Assembly: GCF_011694815.1 (NCBI RefSeq)
Contig: NZ_CP050177.1
Coordinates: forward strand, 4,503,001-4,567,000
Direction: 5' to 3'
Length of the DNA stretch: 64,000 nucleotides
DNA from: Streptomyces liangshanensis
GTDB taxonomy: Bacteria; Actinomycetota; Actinomycetes; Streptomycetales; Streptomycetaceae
Shown one piece after another: positions 1 through 7,291 of this stretch. Position numbers and translations under genes: made by a program. A model generated the notes under the pieces. It saw only the letters and a program-made list of their open reading frames with translations, was not told where the DNA came from and ran no database searches. The stretch's first letter is position 1, and each line of letters starts with the position of its first letter.

Positions 1-355
1 CGGCGCGCCGGCCGTGCGGGACCCGGTCGAGGAGGGGGCCGATGACGGGGGCGAGGAGGGTGAAGGGCGCCATCGTGACGGCGAGGTAGAGGGCGACGCG
101 GCCGCGGGCCTCGTCGGTCGGTACGGAGAAGAACACGGTCGAGGCGAGGGCGACGGTGATCATGACGTCACCGGCGCCGTTCACCGCGTGCAGCTCGATC
201 AGCTTGCCGAGCCCGGACTCGCCCGCCCCGTGGGCGTGGGTGGCCTTGCGGATGCCCCGCGCGGACGCGGTGAACGGCAGGCGCAGGGCATGGCCGACAG
301 CCCGCCCCGTCCTGCGGAGCGGGCCGGCGTCGTCGGACGACCTTGCGGCTGCCAC
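1..355 (-). CDS. MFS transporter, N-terminal part (cut by window edge)
   Basis: The reverse strand is open from a GTG at 353-355 to the window edge and encodes about 118 residues, so only the N-terminus is present. After a short basic cytoplasmic stretch comes a segment reading HAVNGAGDVMITVALASTVFF, then VALYLAVTMAPFTLLAPVIG and LLDRVPHGRR. This is the first two membrane helices and the basic loop between helices 2 and 3 of a major facilitator transporter. The substrate cannot be told. It diverges from the DUF3027 gene, and streptomycetes commonly keep an MFS gene next to that gene. No strong ribosome site precedes the GTG, so the exact start is tentative. Confidence 0.75.
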   Translation of the reverse strand, partial: MAAARSSDDAGPLRRTGRAVGHALRLPFTASARGIRKATHAHGAGESGLGKLIELHAVNGAGDVMITVALASTVFFSVPTDEARGRVALYLAVTMAPFTLLAPVIGPLLDRVPHGRRA

Positions 356-911
356 CCCGTCATAGTGCCCCACCCGCAGGGGAAGCGAACCGATCCTGTC
401 CATGACGGGGCCGTGACAGTGCCATGACGGGGGAGCGGGGGGCGTCACCGTGGGTGTCACCGGGAGGGCGGAGGGTGTTCACCGGCGTGGAACCGCGGGT
501 TCCGGCCTGCGCGGCTCGCATCGAATCCAAACAGAACCCGAGGTTCCGGTCTGACGCGCCGGAAACTCTCGGAGTGGGAAACTCTCGGAGTGGGCCGAAA
601 CTCGCCGCAACCCGCTCCCCGCCCGGCCCCGCCAGGGTTACGGGCTTGTTGCGGTGTGGCCGGAAGTGCGGGAAAGACGGCGTGCAGGTGGGCGGGGGGC
701 GAGAGAGGGGGTAGCGTGCGTAGCGCGCCACCGGCGGTTGTTCTCGGCCGCGCGCCTCTTTGTCGTCCCGCAGAATGGATGACGGTAGGCGTGCCCGGGA
801 AGAGGTCGGGCGTGGACGTCGATGCGGCCCTCTGGTCCGCTCCGCCCTCGGCTCGTACATCGCTACTCGGCCGGCGCACCCGTGAGACGGCGTAGGAGAG
901 AAGCGAGACCT
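356..911. other. Intergenic region between divergent genes
   Basis: About 550 bases lie between the MFS start and the DUF3027 start. The region should hold two divergent promoters, but I cannot place either confidently. Its one clear structure is a 16-base tandem duplication at 562-593. The open frames crossing it are out-of-frame shadows. A purine-rich GGAGAG stretch near 895-900 is the likely ribosome site for the GTG at 912. Confidence 0.5.
562..593. repeat. Perfect 16-bp tandem duplication
   Basis: GAAACTCTCGGAGTGG occurs twice head to tail (562-577 and 578-593). A partial third match (GAAACTC) follows at about 597. It lies in the divergent promoter region, so it could be a tandem regulator site or a simple duplication. 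Confidence 0.8.
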
Positions 912-1832
912 GTGAGTGCTGCGACGACGCGAAGCCGAACCCCTGACCGTCTGTGCGCCGAGGCGGTAGACCTCGCCCGCTCGGCTGCCGAGGAGGCGGC
1001 CTTCCCCGGGGTCGTCGGAGAACATGTGACGGCGGTGGCCGACGGCGACAGGGTCGTCACCCACTTCTTCGAATGCAAGGAGCTCGGCTACCGCGGCTGG
1101 CGCTGGGCCGTGACGGTGACCCGCGCGTCCCGCGCGAAGCTCGTCACGCTGGACGAAACGGTGCTCCTCCCGGGCCCCGACTCCCTGCTGGCACCCGAAT
1201 GGGTGCCGTGGAGCGAACGGCTCCGTCCGGGCGACATGGGCCCCGGGGACCTGCTGCCGACCGAGGCGGAGGACCTGCGGCTGGAGCCCGGGTACAACGC
1301 GGAGGAGTCGGCACCGCCGAACTCGGTGGTGGCGTCGGCGGTGACGCCGCAGAACTTGGCGGACCTGGTAGAAGCAGAGTCCACAGCCCCTTCCCCCTCC
1401 CCTTCCCCGTCTCTCTCCTCCGACCCCTCCGGTACGGCGCGGGGGACGATCGCGGCGGTCGCGGAGGAGCTCGGGATGCGCCGGGCGCGGGTGCTGTCCC
1501 GGTACGGGCTGCACCTGTCGGCGGACCGCTGGGACGAGAGCTTCGGCGCGAAGACCCCGATGGCGCAGGCGGCGCCCGCGCCGTGCGTGTCGTGCGGCTT
1601 CCTGCTGCCGCTGGCGGGGTCGCTGAGACAGGCGTTCGGGGTCTGCGCCAACGAGTTCTCCCCGGCGGACGGGCACGTCGTGTCGCTGGCGTACGGCTGC
1701 GGGGGCCACTCGGAGGCAGCGGTGATGCCACCCCCCCTGCGCCCGCTACCGCCGGTGATGGACTCGATGGCTACGGACGCCTTCCCCCTGGACCAGACAA
1801 CCCAAGAAGCCGAAGACCTGGGCCACGCGTAG
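912..1832 (+). CDS. DUF3027 family protein
   Basis: This encodes a soluble protein of 306 residues, taken from the GTG at 912 (V-S-A-A-T-T) because the upstream in-frame part is basic and low complexity and GGAGAG precedes 912. The N-terminal half carries the DUF3027 signature: LCAEAVDLARSAAEE, then VTHFFECKELGYRGWRWAVT and LLPGPDSLLAPEWVPW. A Ser/Pro-rich linker (about residues 150-175) leads to a conserved C-terminal part with CVSCGFLLPLAGSL and VCANEFSPADGHVVSLAYGCGGHSE. Three or four cysteines there suggest, but do not prove, metal binding. The family is widespread in actinobacteria and of unknown function. The call to the family rests on recalled motifs. Confidence 0.85.
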   Translation: MSAATTRSRTPDRLCAEAVDLARSAAEEAAFPGVVGEHVTAVADGDRVVTHFFECKELGYRGWRWAVTVTRASRAKLVTLDETVLLPGPDSLLAPEWVPWSERLRPGDMGPGDLLPTEAEDLRLEPGYNAEESAPPNSVVASAVTPQNLADLVEAESTAPSPSPSPSLSSDPSGTARGTIAAVAEELGMRRARVLSRYGLHLSADRWDESFGAKTPMAQAAPAPCVSCGFLLPLAGSLRQAFGVCANEFSPADGHVVSLAYGCGGHSEAAVMPPPLRPLPPVMDSMATDAFPLDQTTQEAEDLGHA

Positions 1833-1857
1833 CCCGCACCGAACGGGCTTGGGGGCC

Positions 1858-2222
1858 GCGCGGGTCACTGCTTTGTCCTCAATCGCCGGACGGGCTCGAT
1901 GGTGCCCGCTGCGGCCTGGTGGCCATCCTCGGGTTGTCGCCGGGGGTCGGCCAGGGGCCATGTCCTGCACTGCATGTTTTACGTCGCGCGCAACCAGCTG
2001 TCCCGCTAACCCCCGTCACGCGACACAAAACACGCTCTACGTTCCGGACACGACCCCTGCCCGCCCCCCTTCCAGGCGCACGCCCAAACAACCCGGCCCC
2101 CTCCGGGGGCTTGCTTTCAGCCCGTCCGGCACCCACCCCAGCCCGTCCGGCGTTTGAGGACGTCTTTGACCCGCACGGGCAACGGGCCCGGGCCACATCC
2201 AGCCCGTCCGGCGCTTGAGGAC
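1858..2222. repeat. Composite intergenic repeat element, copy A
   Basis: A roughly 222-bp core (1858-2079) is nearly repeated at 62348-62568, including the shared stretches GTCCTGCACTGCATG and CGACACAAAACACGCTCTAC. An inverted 21-bp REP-like unit sits near its left end (1875-1895, CCTCAATCGCCGGACGGGC). After the core are direct units in the opposite orientation, of the form GCCCGTCCGGCG followed by TTTGAGGAC or CTTGAGGAC (2141-2161 and 2202-2222), plus a truncated unit near 2120. The element starts 26 bases after a stop codon. It contains no convincing gene. Short REP-like units of this sequence are common between streptomycete genes, by recollection. Confidence 0.85.
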
Positions 2223-2308
2223 GCAGTGACCCGCACCCGGCACCGGCCCCGAGGCAACCCCCACCGCACACCGGTCGGGAGAGTACGGCGACCTACAACG
2301 TCACCCGC

Positions 2309-2685
2309 ATGACCGCGCGTCAGGCTCGCGGGGTTGAGGTGGGCGCGGGTGTCTGCGTACGCAGGCGGCTCTACGTGGTGGACGGTCTCGTTGGCGACCT
2401 CCTACCTGCCCGCCGCATTGCTGACCGGTTCCGCCGTGGAGCGGGAGGACCCGGCGGCATCTACGCGAGGCTCGCGGAGTTGGGCATCGCGCCCGTGCAC
2501 TTCCGCGAGGAGATCCGCTCGCGCATGCCGCCCCAGACCGAGGCCGAGCGGTGGGGCCTGCCCGGAGAACTCCGGTGATCCTCGTCTCCCGTACCGCCTA
2601 CGCCGCCGACGACCAGCCCGTCGCGGTCAGCGAAATGACCCTCGACTCAGCGTCGTACACCCTGGAGTAGGAGTTCGACGCATAG
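2309..2685 (+). pseudogene. GntR-family regulator remnant (UTRA domain)
   Basis: Fragments in three frames together read like the C-terminal effector domain of a GntR regulator: VCVRRRLYVVDG, then SLATSYLPAALLTGSAVERE in a second frame, then GGIYARLAELGIAPVHFREE back in the first, then VILVSRTAYAADDQPVAVSE and EMTLDSASYTLE in the third. At 2668-2670 a TAG stands where the family normally has Tyr before EFDA, and EFDA plus a stop follow immediately (2671-2685). The N-terminal winged helix is missing. At least three frameshifts plus a nonsense codon mean no intact product. Confidence 0.8.
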
Positions 2686-2763
2686 GTCGGCACGGGAACG
2701 GCCGGGCAGCCGAGGGCAATCAGGCCAGGCATAGCGATCGCGAGGCAGTTCAGGACCGGTGGG

Positions 2764-3415
2764 TCAGTGCTCGGAGCACAGCCAGAGGTGTACGTTCTTC
2801 TCGTCGCTGCCGAGCGCGCCGAGCGCGATCCGCTTGGTGTCACCGCCGCCCGCCGGGTTGCCGCCAGTCGCCCCCGCTCGGGCGGACATCATCGCCGAAC
2901 CTACGGCCCGATACACCGAAGCCGCCCCCGCCCGCACTTTGCCCGGATCGGCCCGCACAGGCACGTCGCTCCGTCATAGCGGGCCCACCGACGAGCCCGA
3001 GACGTCGGTCGGCCAGGCCGCCGGCCGTACGCGACTTTCCCGCACTCGGGATCGCCCTCCGCAACATCCACCTGAGGCGGCGGGTTCCATGGCGCCGAAG
3101 TCCAGGGCGTGCGGCCACGGCCGACGGCCCGCACCATTGCCGTACAGCCGTTTGAGGCGGCGTACCGCCGTCCAGCTTGGCGCCACCGAAAGCGGAACCG
3201 TGTTCACCGACTCCGATACCCAGTTCAGGGTCTTGCCCTCCGGCCTCGGCCGCGTCGTAGGCGGACGGCACGCTCAACTTCGCCAGCCTCTTGGCCCGGT
3301 TGGCCGCATCAAGCACGCCGCCCTTGTTGCCCTCGTCTCCGCTGCCCCCGCAGTCCGTCAGCAAGGCCGTCGCTAGTACAACCCTGGCGGCCTCTATGGC
3401 CTCGTGTGTGTCGTT
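2764..3415 (-). pseudogene. Lipoprotein remnant
   Basis: Reading the reverse strand, one frame gives a lipobox-like VVLATALLTDCGGSGD followed by KRLAKLSVPSAYDAAE. A second frame continues with GKTLNWVSESVNTVPLSVAP. A third ends in DTKRIALGALGSDEKNVHLW and LCSEH before a stop. These pieces fit one secreted lipoprotein whose gene has lost its start codon and gained at least two frameshifts. It lies just downstream of, and in the same direction as, the intact lipoprotein gene at 3471-4001. It could be a displaced relative or an older cassette member. Confidence 0.65.
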
Positions 3416-3470
3416 ACTTCTCCGTTCCCAGGGCGATGCTCCTCGCCCGCCGGTGAACAACGCGCGTTTT

Positions 3471-4001
3471 CTAGAACCGTTCGACCTCTTCGCCGTCCGG
3501 GACCTGGTAGCAGCCAGATACGACGGTAAGGTCCAGAATTGGTGGATCATTCTTCGACATTTGAACGATGTTGACGCCGACTTTCTTCCTGTCGTTGTCG
3601 GCGGTCAATTTAATGTTCTTGTTCTTGCTGGTGTCCGGTCCGTACTCGACGATTTTCCATCCATGCTTCGGAAGTTCGCTCCTGAGTCTTTCCATCGCTT
3701 CGTCGAGATCGCTTGCCGAGCCGGGGGTGAAGGCCCACGGGTGGAAAATGCGGAAGTACGTTTTCGTGTCCTTGCCGGAGCAGTCCAGAACCCCTGGGCG
3801 ACTGTCGGACGCCTTGCCCTTGACGCCGATCAGGTCGTAGATACCGCTGGATACCTTTTCCATCGTGTCGGAAGCGTCACTCGATGTGCTGATCCCGGCG
3901 AACGGAGTTCCGGAGGAGTTATTTTCGGTCATGCCGCATCCAGTGAGGGTGGAGAGTGCAAGGGTTAGGGTGAGCACGAGGGCGCTCGGTTTGGTCTTCA
4001 C
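3471..4001 (-). CDS. Putative secreted lipoprotein
   Basis: The product of 176 residues starts MKTKPSALVLTLTLALSTL and has a lipobox L-T-G-C at about residues 19-22, so it should be a lipoprotein anchored outside the membrane. The mature part contains a pair of cysteines (LDCSGKD and VSGCYQ) and a central ASDLDEAMERLRSELPKHGW helix. I do not recognise a family. It starts 34 bases after the DUF1023 hydrolase gene in the same direction, so it is probably the last gene of that operon. Codon use is unusually AT-rich for this genome (many TTC/GAT/AAT codons, low GC between 3530 and 3700), matching the adjacent hydrolase domain. An immunity or accessory role is only inferred. Confidence 0.8.
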   Translation of the reverse strand: MKTKPSALVLTLTLALSTLTGCGMTENNSSGTPFAGISTSSDASDTMEKVSSGIYDLIGVKGKASDSRPGVLDCSGKDTKTYFRIFHPWAFTPGSASDLDEAMERLRSELPKHGWKIVEYGPDTSKNKNIKLTADNDRKKVGVNIVQMSKNDPPILDLTVVSGCYQVPDGEEVERF

Positions 4002-4035
4002 GTCAGGTGCCCTACTTCGTCGGACTGGTAGCGAG

Positions 4036-5856
4036 TCATTTTCGCTGGATGGTCTTCACTTGCGCCCAGGGGTCAGGAGGTGGTTTCAGTTCCACGTTGC
4101 TGCCCTTACCGGCTACAACTAGAGCCTGATTTCTTAAGCTCTGCGAGTTCTCATCCCAGTAACCGCTGTGACCTTTGGTATCGGTTGCCATCTGGGAGGC
4201 GCCGAATCCCGGGTCGCTGGGAATGATGAAGTGGTCCCCGCCGTGACCCCAGCGGCCGAGGTCCGGAACGGGGTCTCCGTCGGCCTCCTGGTTCCATACG
4301 TGACCCCGCGGGACATCCATTTGATTCGCATCGGACACCTTGACACCGGGGCTCCCCGCGAAAATGACGTCGTCGGCGTTCAGATGGCCAGATTCTGCTG
4401 CGGCGCCGACCAGTGTCGTTCCGTACGAATGGGCAATCACGGTGGTGTGCGCCGCAGAATCTCCGGAATGTGACACATCAAGGCCGTCCATGAAATCACG
4501 GAATTCCGGTGCACCGTCGTATGCATAGTTCTCGAACGGTGCGTCCTTGTAGACGCTGTCAGGTGCGTCGTAGCCGAGCCAGGTAATCGTGGAAACGGAT
4601 TGCACGTCAGGATAGCGATTGGCTGCGTGCCAGACATTGGCCATCCGGTTGATGTTGCCCTCGATACTTCCCAGATCGGATGAGGTGCCCGGAACATAAA
4701 CCGCCCGGTGATCCGCTGTGTCCGGGTTTCCGTTGGCGATGATCGCGCGGCCGTCCCCCTCCGCGCTGAACCCCAGAAGGTAGGCCTCCGGCAGTCCGTT
4801 CTTACCGGTCGCGTCGAAGCGTCTTTGGATCGCGTCCATGCCGTCGAGGGTTTTGTGAGCTCCCTTTCGGGCCTCTTCCCACTTCTTCCACGCCTGGGTT
4901 TCCACCTGGACGCCCTTCATCACGGTCCCTGTGTAGGGGTCGATGTAGGTCTGGAAGCGGTCGGGCGCCGGGTGGGTTCTCAGCCAGGTTTCGTACTGGC
5001 CCTGCGCGACGCCGCGGGCCTGGGCGAGGACCATTCGGTTCGACTCGTCCCGGATCGTGGAGGGCAGTCCGTCGAGGGCGCCCACGGCGTCGGGTCGCAT
5101 GGAGACCCAGGCCGCCTGCTCCTCCGTGCTGAGCCTCTTCCACCACTCCGCGTTCTGCCGTGGACTGCCGTCCCTGGGTGGCTGCGGCAACGAGTCGAGG
5201 TACCTCTTGCCCGCCTCGCGCACGCCGCTCGTGTCCGAGGACGCGTCGGCCCAGTCCCGGTCGGAGACGGTCAGGTCGTCGTCGGCCTTCAACGCCCTCA
5301 GCTTCGGTGCCCACTTCTCGTCGGCTTCCGTCGCCTGCCTGAGGGCCGCGGCGATCACGTTCGCACAGTCCTGTGCCCGGCGGCGGTGGGGGTTGGGGTC
5401 GAAGCCGGCTGCCTGGCGGCCGACGGCGGAGGCCGTTCCGTCCGTCAGGCCGGATACCGTGCCGCCCTCGGGTAACTTGCCGTCCTCGGCCTTCTGTCCA
5501 CCCGGCGGATAGGTGATCGAGCCGTCGGGGTGCACGGTCAGCCCCGCCGCCCGGGCGTCGTCGAGAGCCGCGTCGAGCTTCCTCTTGGCCGCCTCCATCT
5601 CGTACGCGAACGCATCGAGAGCTGAACCGACGAGGCCGCATTCGAGCTGGATGTAGTGGAAGTTCTTTCCTAACTCCGCCAGTTGGCCGATCGCCGCGTC
5701 AGCGGCCTCGCCCTTCAAGGACCCCCTCATCGACACGGCGATCCGCGTCTCGACGCGGTCCTTCGCCGCACTCGCCATCTCGGAGGTGCCGCGGTATCCC
5801 TCGGCCGCTTCGGCGTACTCGGCCGGCTTGAGGGCCTTGAGTGTCGCGAGGTCCAT
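4036..5856 (-). CDS. DUF1023-type alpha/beta hydrolase with N-terminal helical domain
   Basis: The 606-residue protein has two parts. Residues 1 to about 345 are helical and hydrophilic, including WWKRLSTEEQAAWVSMRPDA, typical of the region ahead of DUF1023 domains. Residues about 355-606 are the alpha/beta hydrolase: AVYVPGTSSDLGSIEGN, nucleophile motif AHSYG (Ser477), DGDPVPD (candidate Asp528) and GHSGYW (candidate His563). There is no signal peptide. It starts six bases after the small helical protein gene. The DNA for the catalytic domain (below about 4740) has lower GC than that for the N-terminal domain, suggesting a mosaic gene. The family is often found near WXG100/LXG-like proteins. 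The substrate is unknown. Confidence 0.85.
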   Translation of the reverse strand: MDLATLKALKPAEYAEAAEGYRGTSEMASAAKDRVETRIAVSMRGSLKGEAADAAIGQLAELGKNFHYIQLECGLVGSALDAFAYEMEAAKRKLDAALDDARAAGLTVHPDGSITYPPGGQKAEDGKLPEGGTVSGLTDGTASAVGRQAAGFDPNPHRRRAQDCANVIAAALRQATEADEKWAPKLRALKADDDLTVSDRDWADASSDTSGVREAGKRYLDSLPQPPRDGSPRQNAEWWKRLSTEEQAAWVSMRPDAVGALDGLPSTIRDESNRMVLAQARGVAQGQYETWLRTHPAPDRFQTYIDPYTGTVMKGVQVETQAWKKWEEARKGAHKTLDGMDAIQRRFDATGKNGLPEAYLLGFSAEGDGRAIIANGNPDTADHRAVYVPGTSSDLGSIEGNINRMANVWHAANRYPDVQSVSTITWLGYDAPDSVYKDAPFENYAYDGAPEFRDFMDGLDVSHSGDSAAHTTVIAHSYGTTLVGAAAESGHLNADDVIFAGSPGVKVSDANQMDVPRGHVWNQEADGDPVPDLGRWGHGGDHFIIPSDPGFGASQMATDTKGHSGYWDENSQSLRNQALVVAGKGSNVELKPPPDPWAQVKTIQRK

Positions 5857-5862
5857 GACTGA

Positions 5863-6306
5863 TCACCGCCCCGTGTCCTGGCCGCCGACGGCCGGAGTGT
5901 CCGCGTGCTCGACCTTCAGGTTGCCGATCTCGGCCATGATCGCCTCGTCGGTCCTCAGCTGATCGCTGCCCGCCCCGGCCAGCAGACCCGCGAGCTTCCC
6001 GCACCGCTCGTTCACACTCCTGACGTAGCGGTCCCAGGATTCGTGGACGTCCTTCTGGGCCGCCGCGGTCAGGCAGCCGGCGTCCGCGCCCAGACCTGTC
6101 TGGCCCTCCGAAAGCCTTCCCAGCGCCTTGCCGATGTCGTCACGGAACGCGCCGACGTCCCGGCTGGCCCTCGACCAGGCGGACTTGTTCGACACCAGCG
6201 TGCCGGTACCGCCACCGGGGTCGAGCGGCACCTGGTTCAGCCGCATCCGCGTGGTGTGCCGCTCGGCCGCTGCGGTCTTGAGCTGCTCCCACTCGTCCCA
6301 CGCCAT
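5863..6306 (-). CDS. Small helical protein, WXG100/LXG-like partner
   Basis: I chose the ATG at 6304-6306 (M-A-W-D-E-W-E-Q), giving 147 residues, because a GGGGAGGGGG ribosome site sits just upstream. Longer in-frame extensions look non-coding. The protein is almost all helix, with WSRASRDVGAFRDDIGKALG and QKDVHESWDRYVRSVNERCG, and has no signal peptide. It is the first gene of a three-gene operon with the DUF1023 hydrolase and the lipoprotein. Small helical proteins in this position resemble ESX-type or structural partners, but no WXG motif is seen at the usual position, so the relation is tentative. Confidence 0.75.
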   Translation of the reverse strand: MAWDEWEQLKTAAAERHTTRMRLNQVPLDPGGGTGTLVSNKSAWSRASRDVGAFRDDIGKALGRLSEGQTGLGADAGCLTAAAQKDVHESWDRYVRSVNERCGKLAGLLAGAGSDQLRTDEAIMAEIGNLKVEHADTPAVGGQDTGR

Positions 6307-6584
6307 GCGTGGCCCCCTCCCCGTGACTTGTCGTATGCCGACGAGCTGATGTGAATGGCGACTGCGATGCCGCGGTGGTCGAGACAGACCGTAGCGGCTG
6401 GTGATCACGTGCTCCATCCGCTCCGGCGACCACGGTGCGTGAGTATCCGTACTCATGTGGCAATGGGGGTCTGTGTTGGATGGGGTGGGGGTGGGCGCTG
6501 TGTTGGGGTGATGCTTGGCTCTGGGGTGGGCGTTCCGGTGGGCGCATTTGACGGGTAAGTGCTGCTTGATGGGGGTGTGTTGGG

Positions 6585-7070
6585 GTGGCGTATCAGCTTC
6601 AAGCGGTGGCGGGTGGGGAGTTGTTGCTCCGGGGTGCTTCGGAGGGGCTTGTTGGGGCCTGTGTGGTGCCGCTGGGGGGTGGGGTGGCGCTCGTGCCCAT
6701 GACTGATCGGCTTGTTGACGCTGTTGGTGAGGGTGATTCCGGTCGGGCCCTGGGGTTCTGGCGGCTGCCGGGTGGGTTCGAGGCGGTGTTGGCCCGGTGG
6801 TCCCGGGCCGGGGCCGTCGCCTATGTGGAGGCCGAGTACTTCGGTGGGGCGGGGGAGCAGTCGGCCGCCGTTTGGGAGGGCGGGGAGTTGGCGTGGGGGC
6901 CGGTGCACGTGCCTGAGGGGCGGGAGTTCTCCGCGGACGGTGGTCCGATCTCGCAGGCCCTACGGCGGTTGGGTGTGGTCGCCCGCGAGGGCCAGGACGA
7001 GTTCGCGACCCTCGGGCTGGGGCGGCATCGGGACAACGAGCGGTGGATTCGGGCCGGGGGAGGCCGTTGA
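6585..7070 (+). CDS. Conserved hypothetical protein
   Basis: A GTG start gives 161 residues (V-A-Y-Q-L-Q-A-V-A-G-G-E). It is a soluble, beta-rich protein with no recognisable catalytic motif. Notable segments are VPLGGGVALVPMTDRLVDAV, GFWRLPGGFEAVLARWSR and AVAYVEAEYFGGAGEQSAAV, and a C-terminal GLGRHRDNERWIRA. It lies 221 bases upstream of the sacsin-like ATPase on the same strand and diverges from the DUF1023 operon. I recall similar proteins in many streptomycetes but no function. The coding call rests on length, codon bias and conservation-like composition. Confidence 0.7.
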   Translation: MAYQLQAVAGGELLLRGASEGLVGACVVPLGGGVALVPMTDRLVDAVGEGDSGRALGFWRLPGGFEAVLARWSRAGAVAYVEAEYFGGAGEQSAAVWEGGELAWGPVHVPEGREFSADGGPISQALRRLGVVAREGQDEFATLGLGRHRDNERWIRAGGGR

Positions 7071-7291
7071 CTCGGCGCGGCCGGGATGGGGCCGGTGCGT
7101 GCGGCCGGTTCGGAGGGGGCGTGTGGCGGTTGTGTGGGGGTGGGTGGGGGGCTCTGTAGATCGTTTATTGCCGGGGGCTGTCGGCCGCCCCGTCGCGCCA
7201 CCCCGCGACGACGGGGGGAGGGGTTCGCGCGGTACCTTCGGCCGCGTAGGGCGTAGGCGTACGTCCGGTCACCGAAGAGTGGAGTCATGCC

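Noticed and set aside
360..1709. 449-codon reverse-strand frame opposite DUF3027
   Set aside because: Arg/Gly-rich shadow of the real plus-strand gene, crosses the intergenic region and has no domain.
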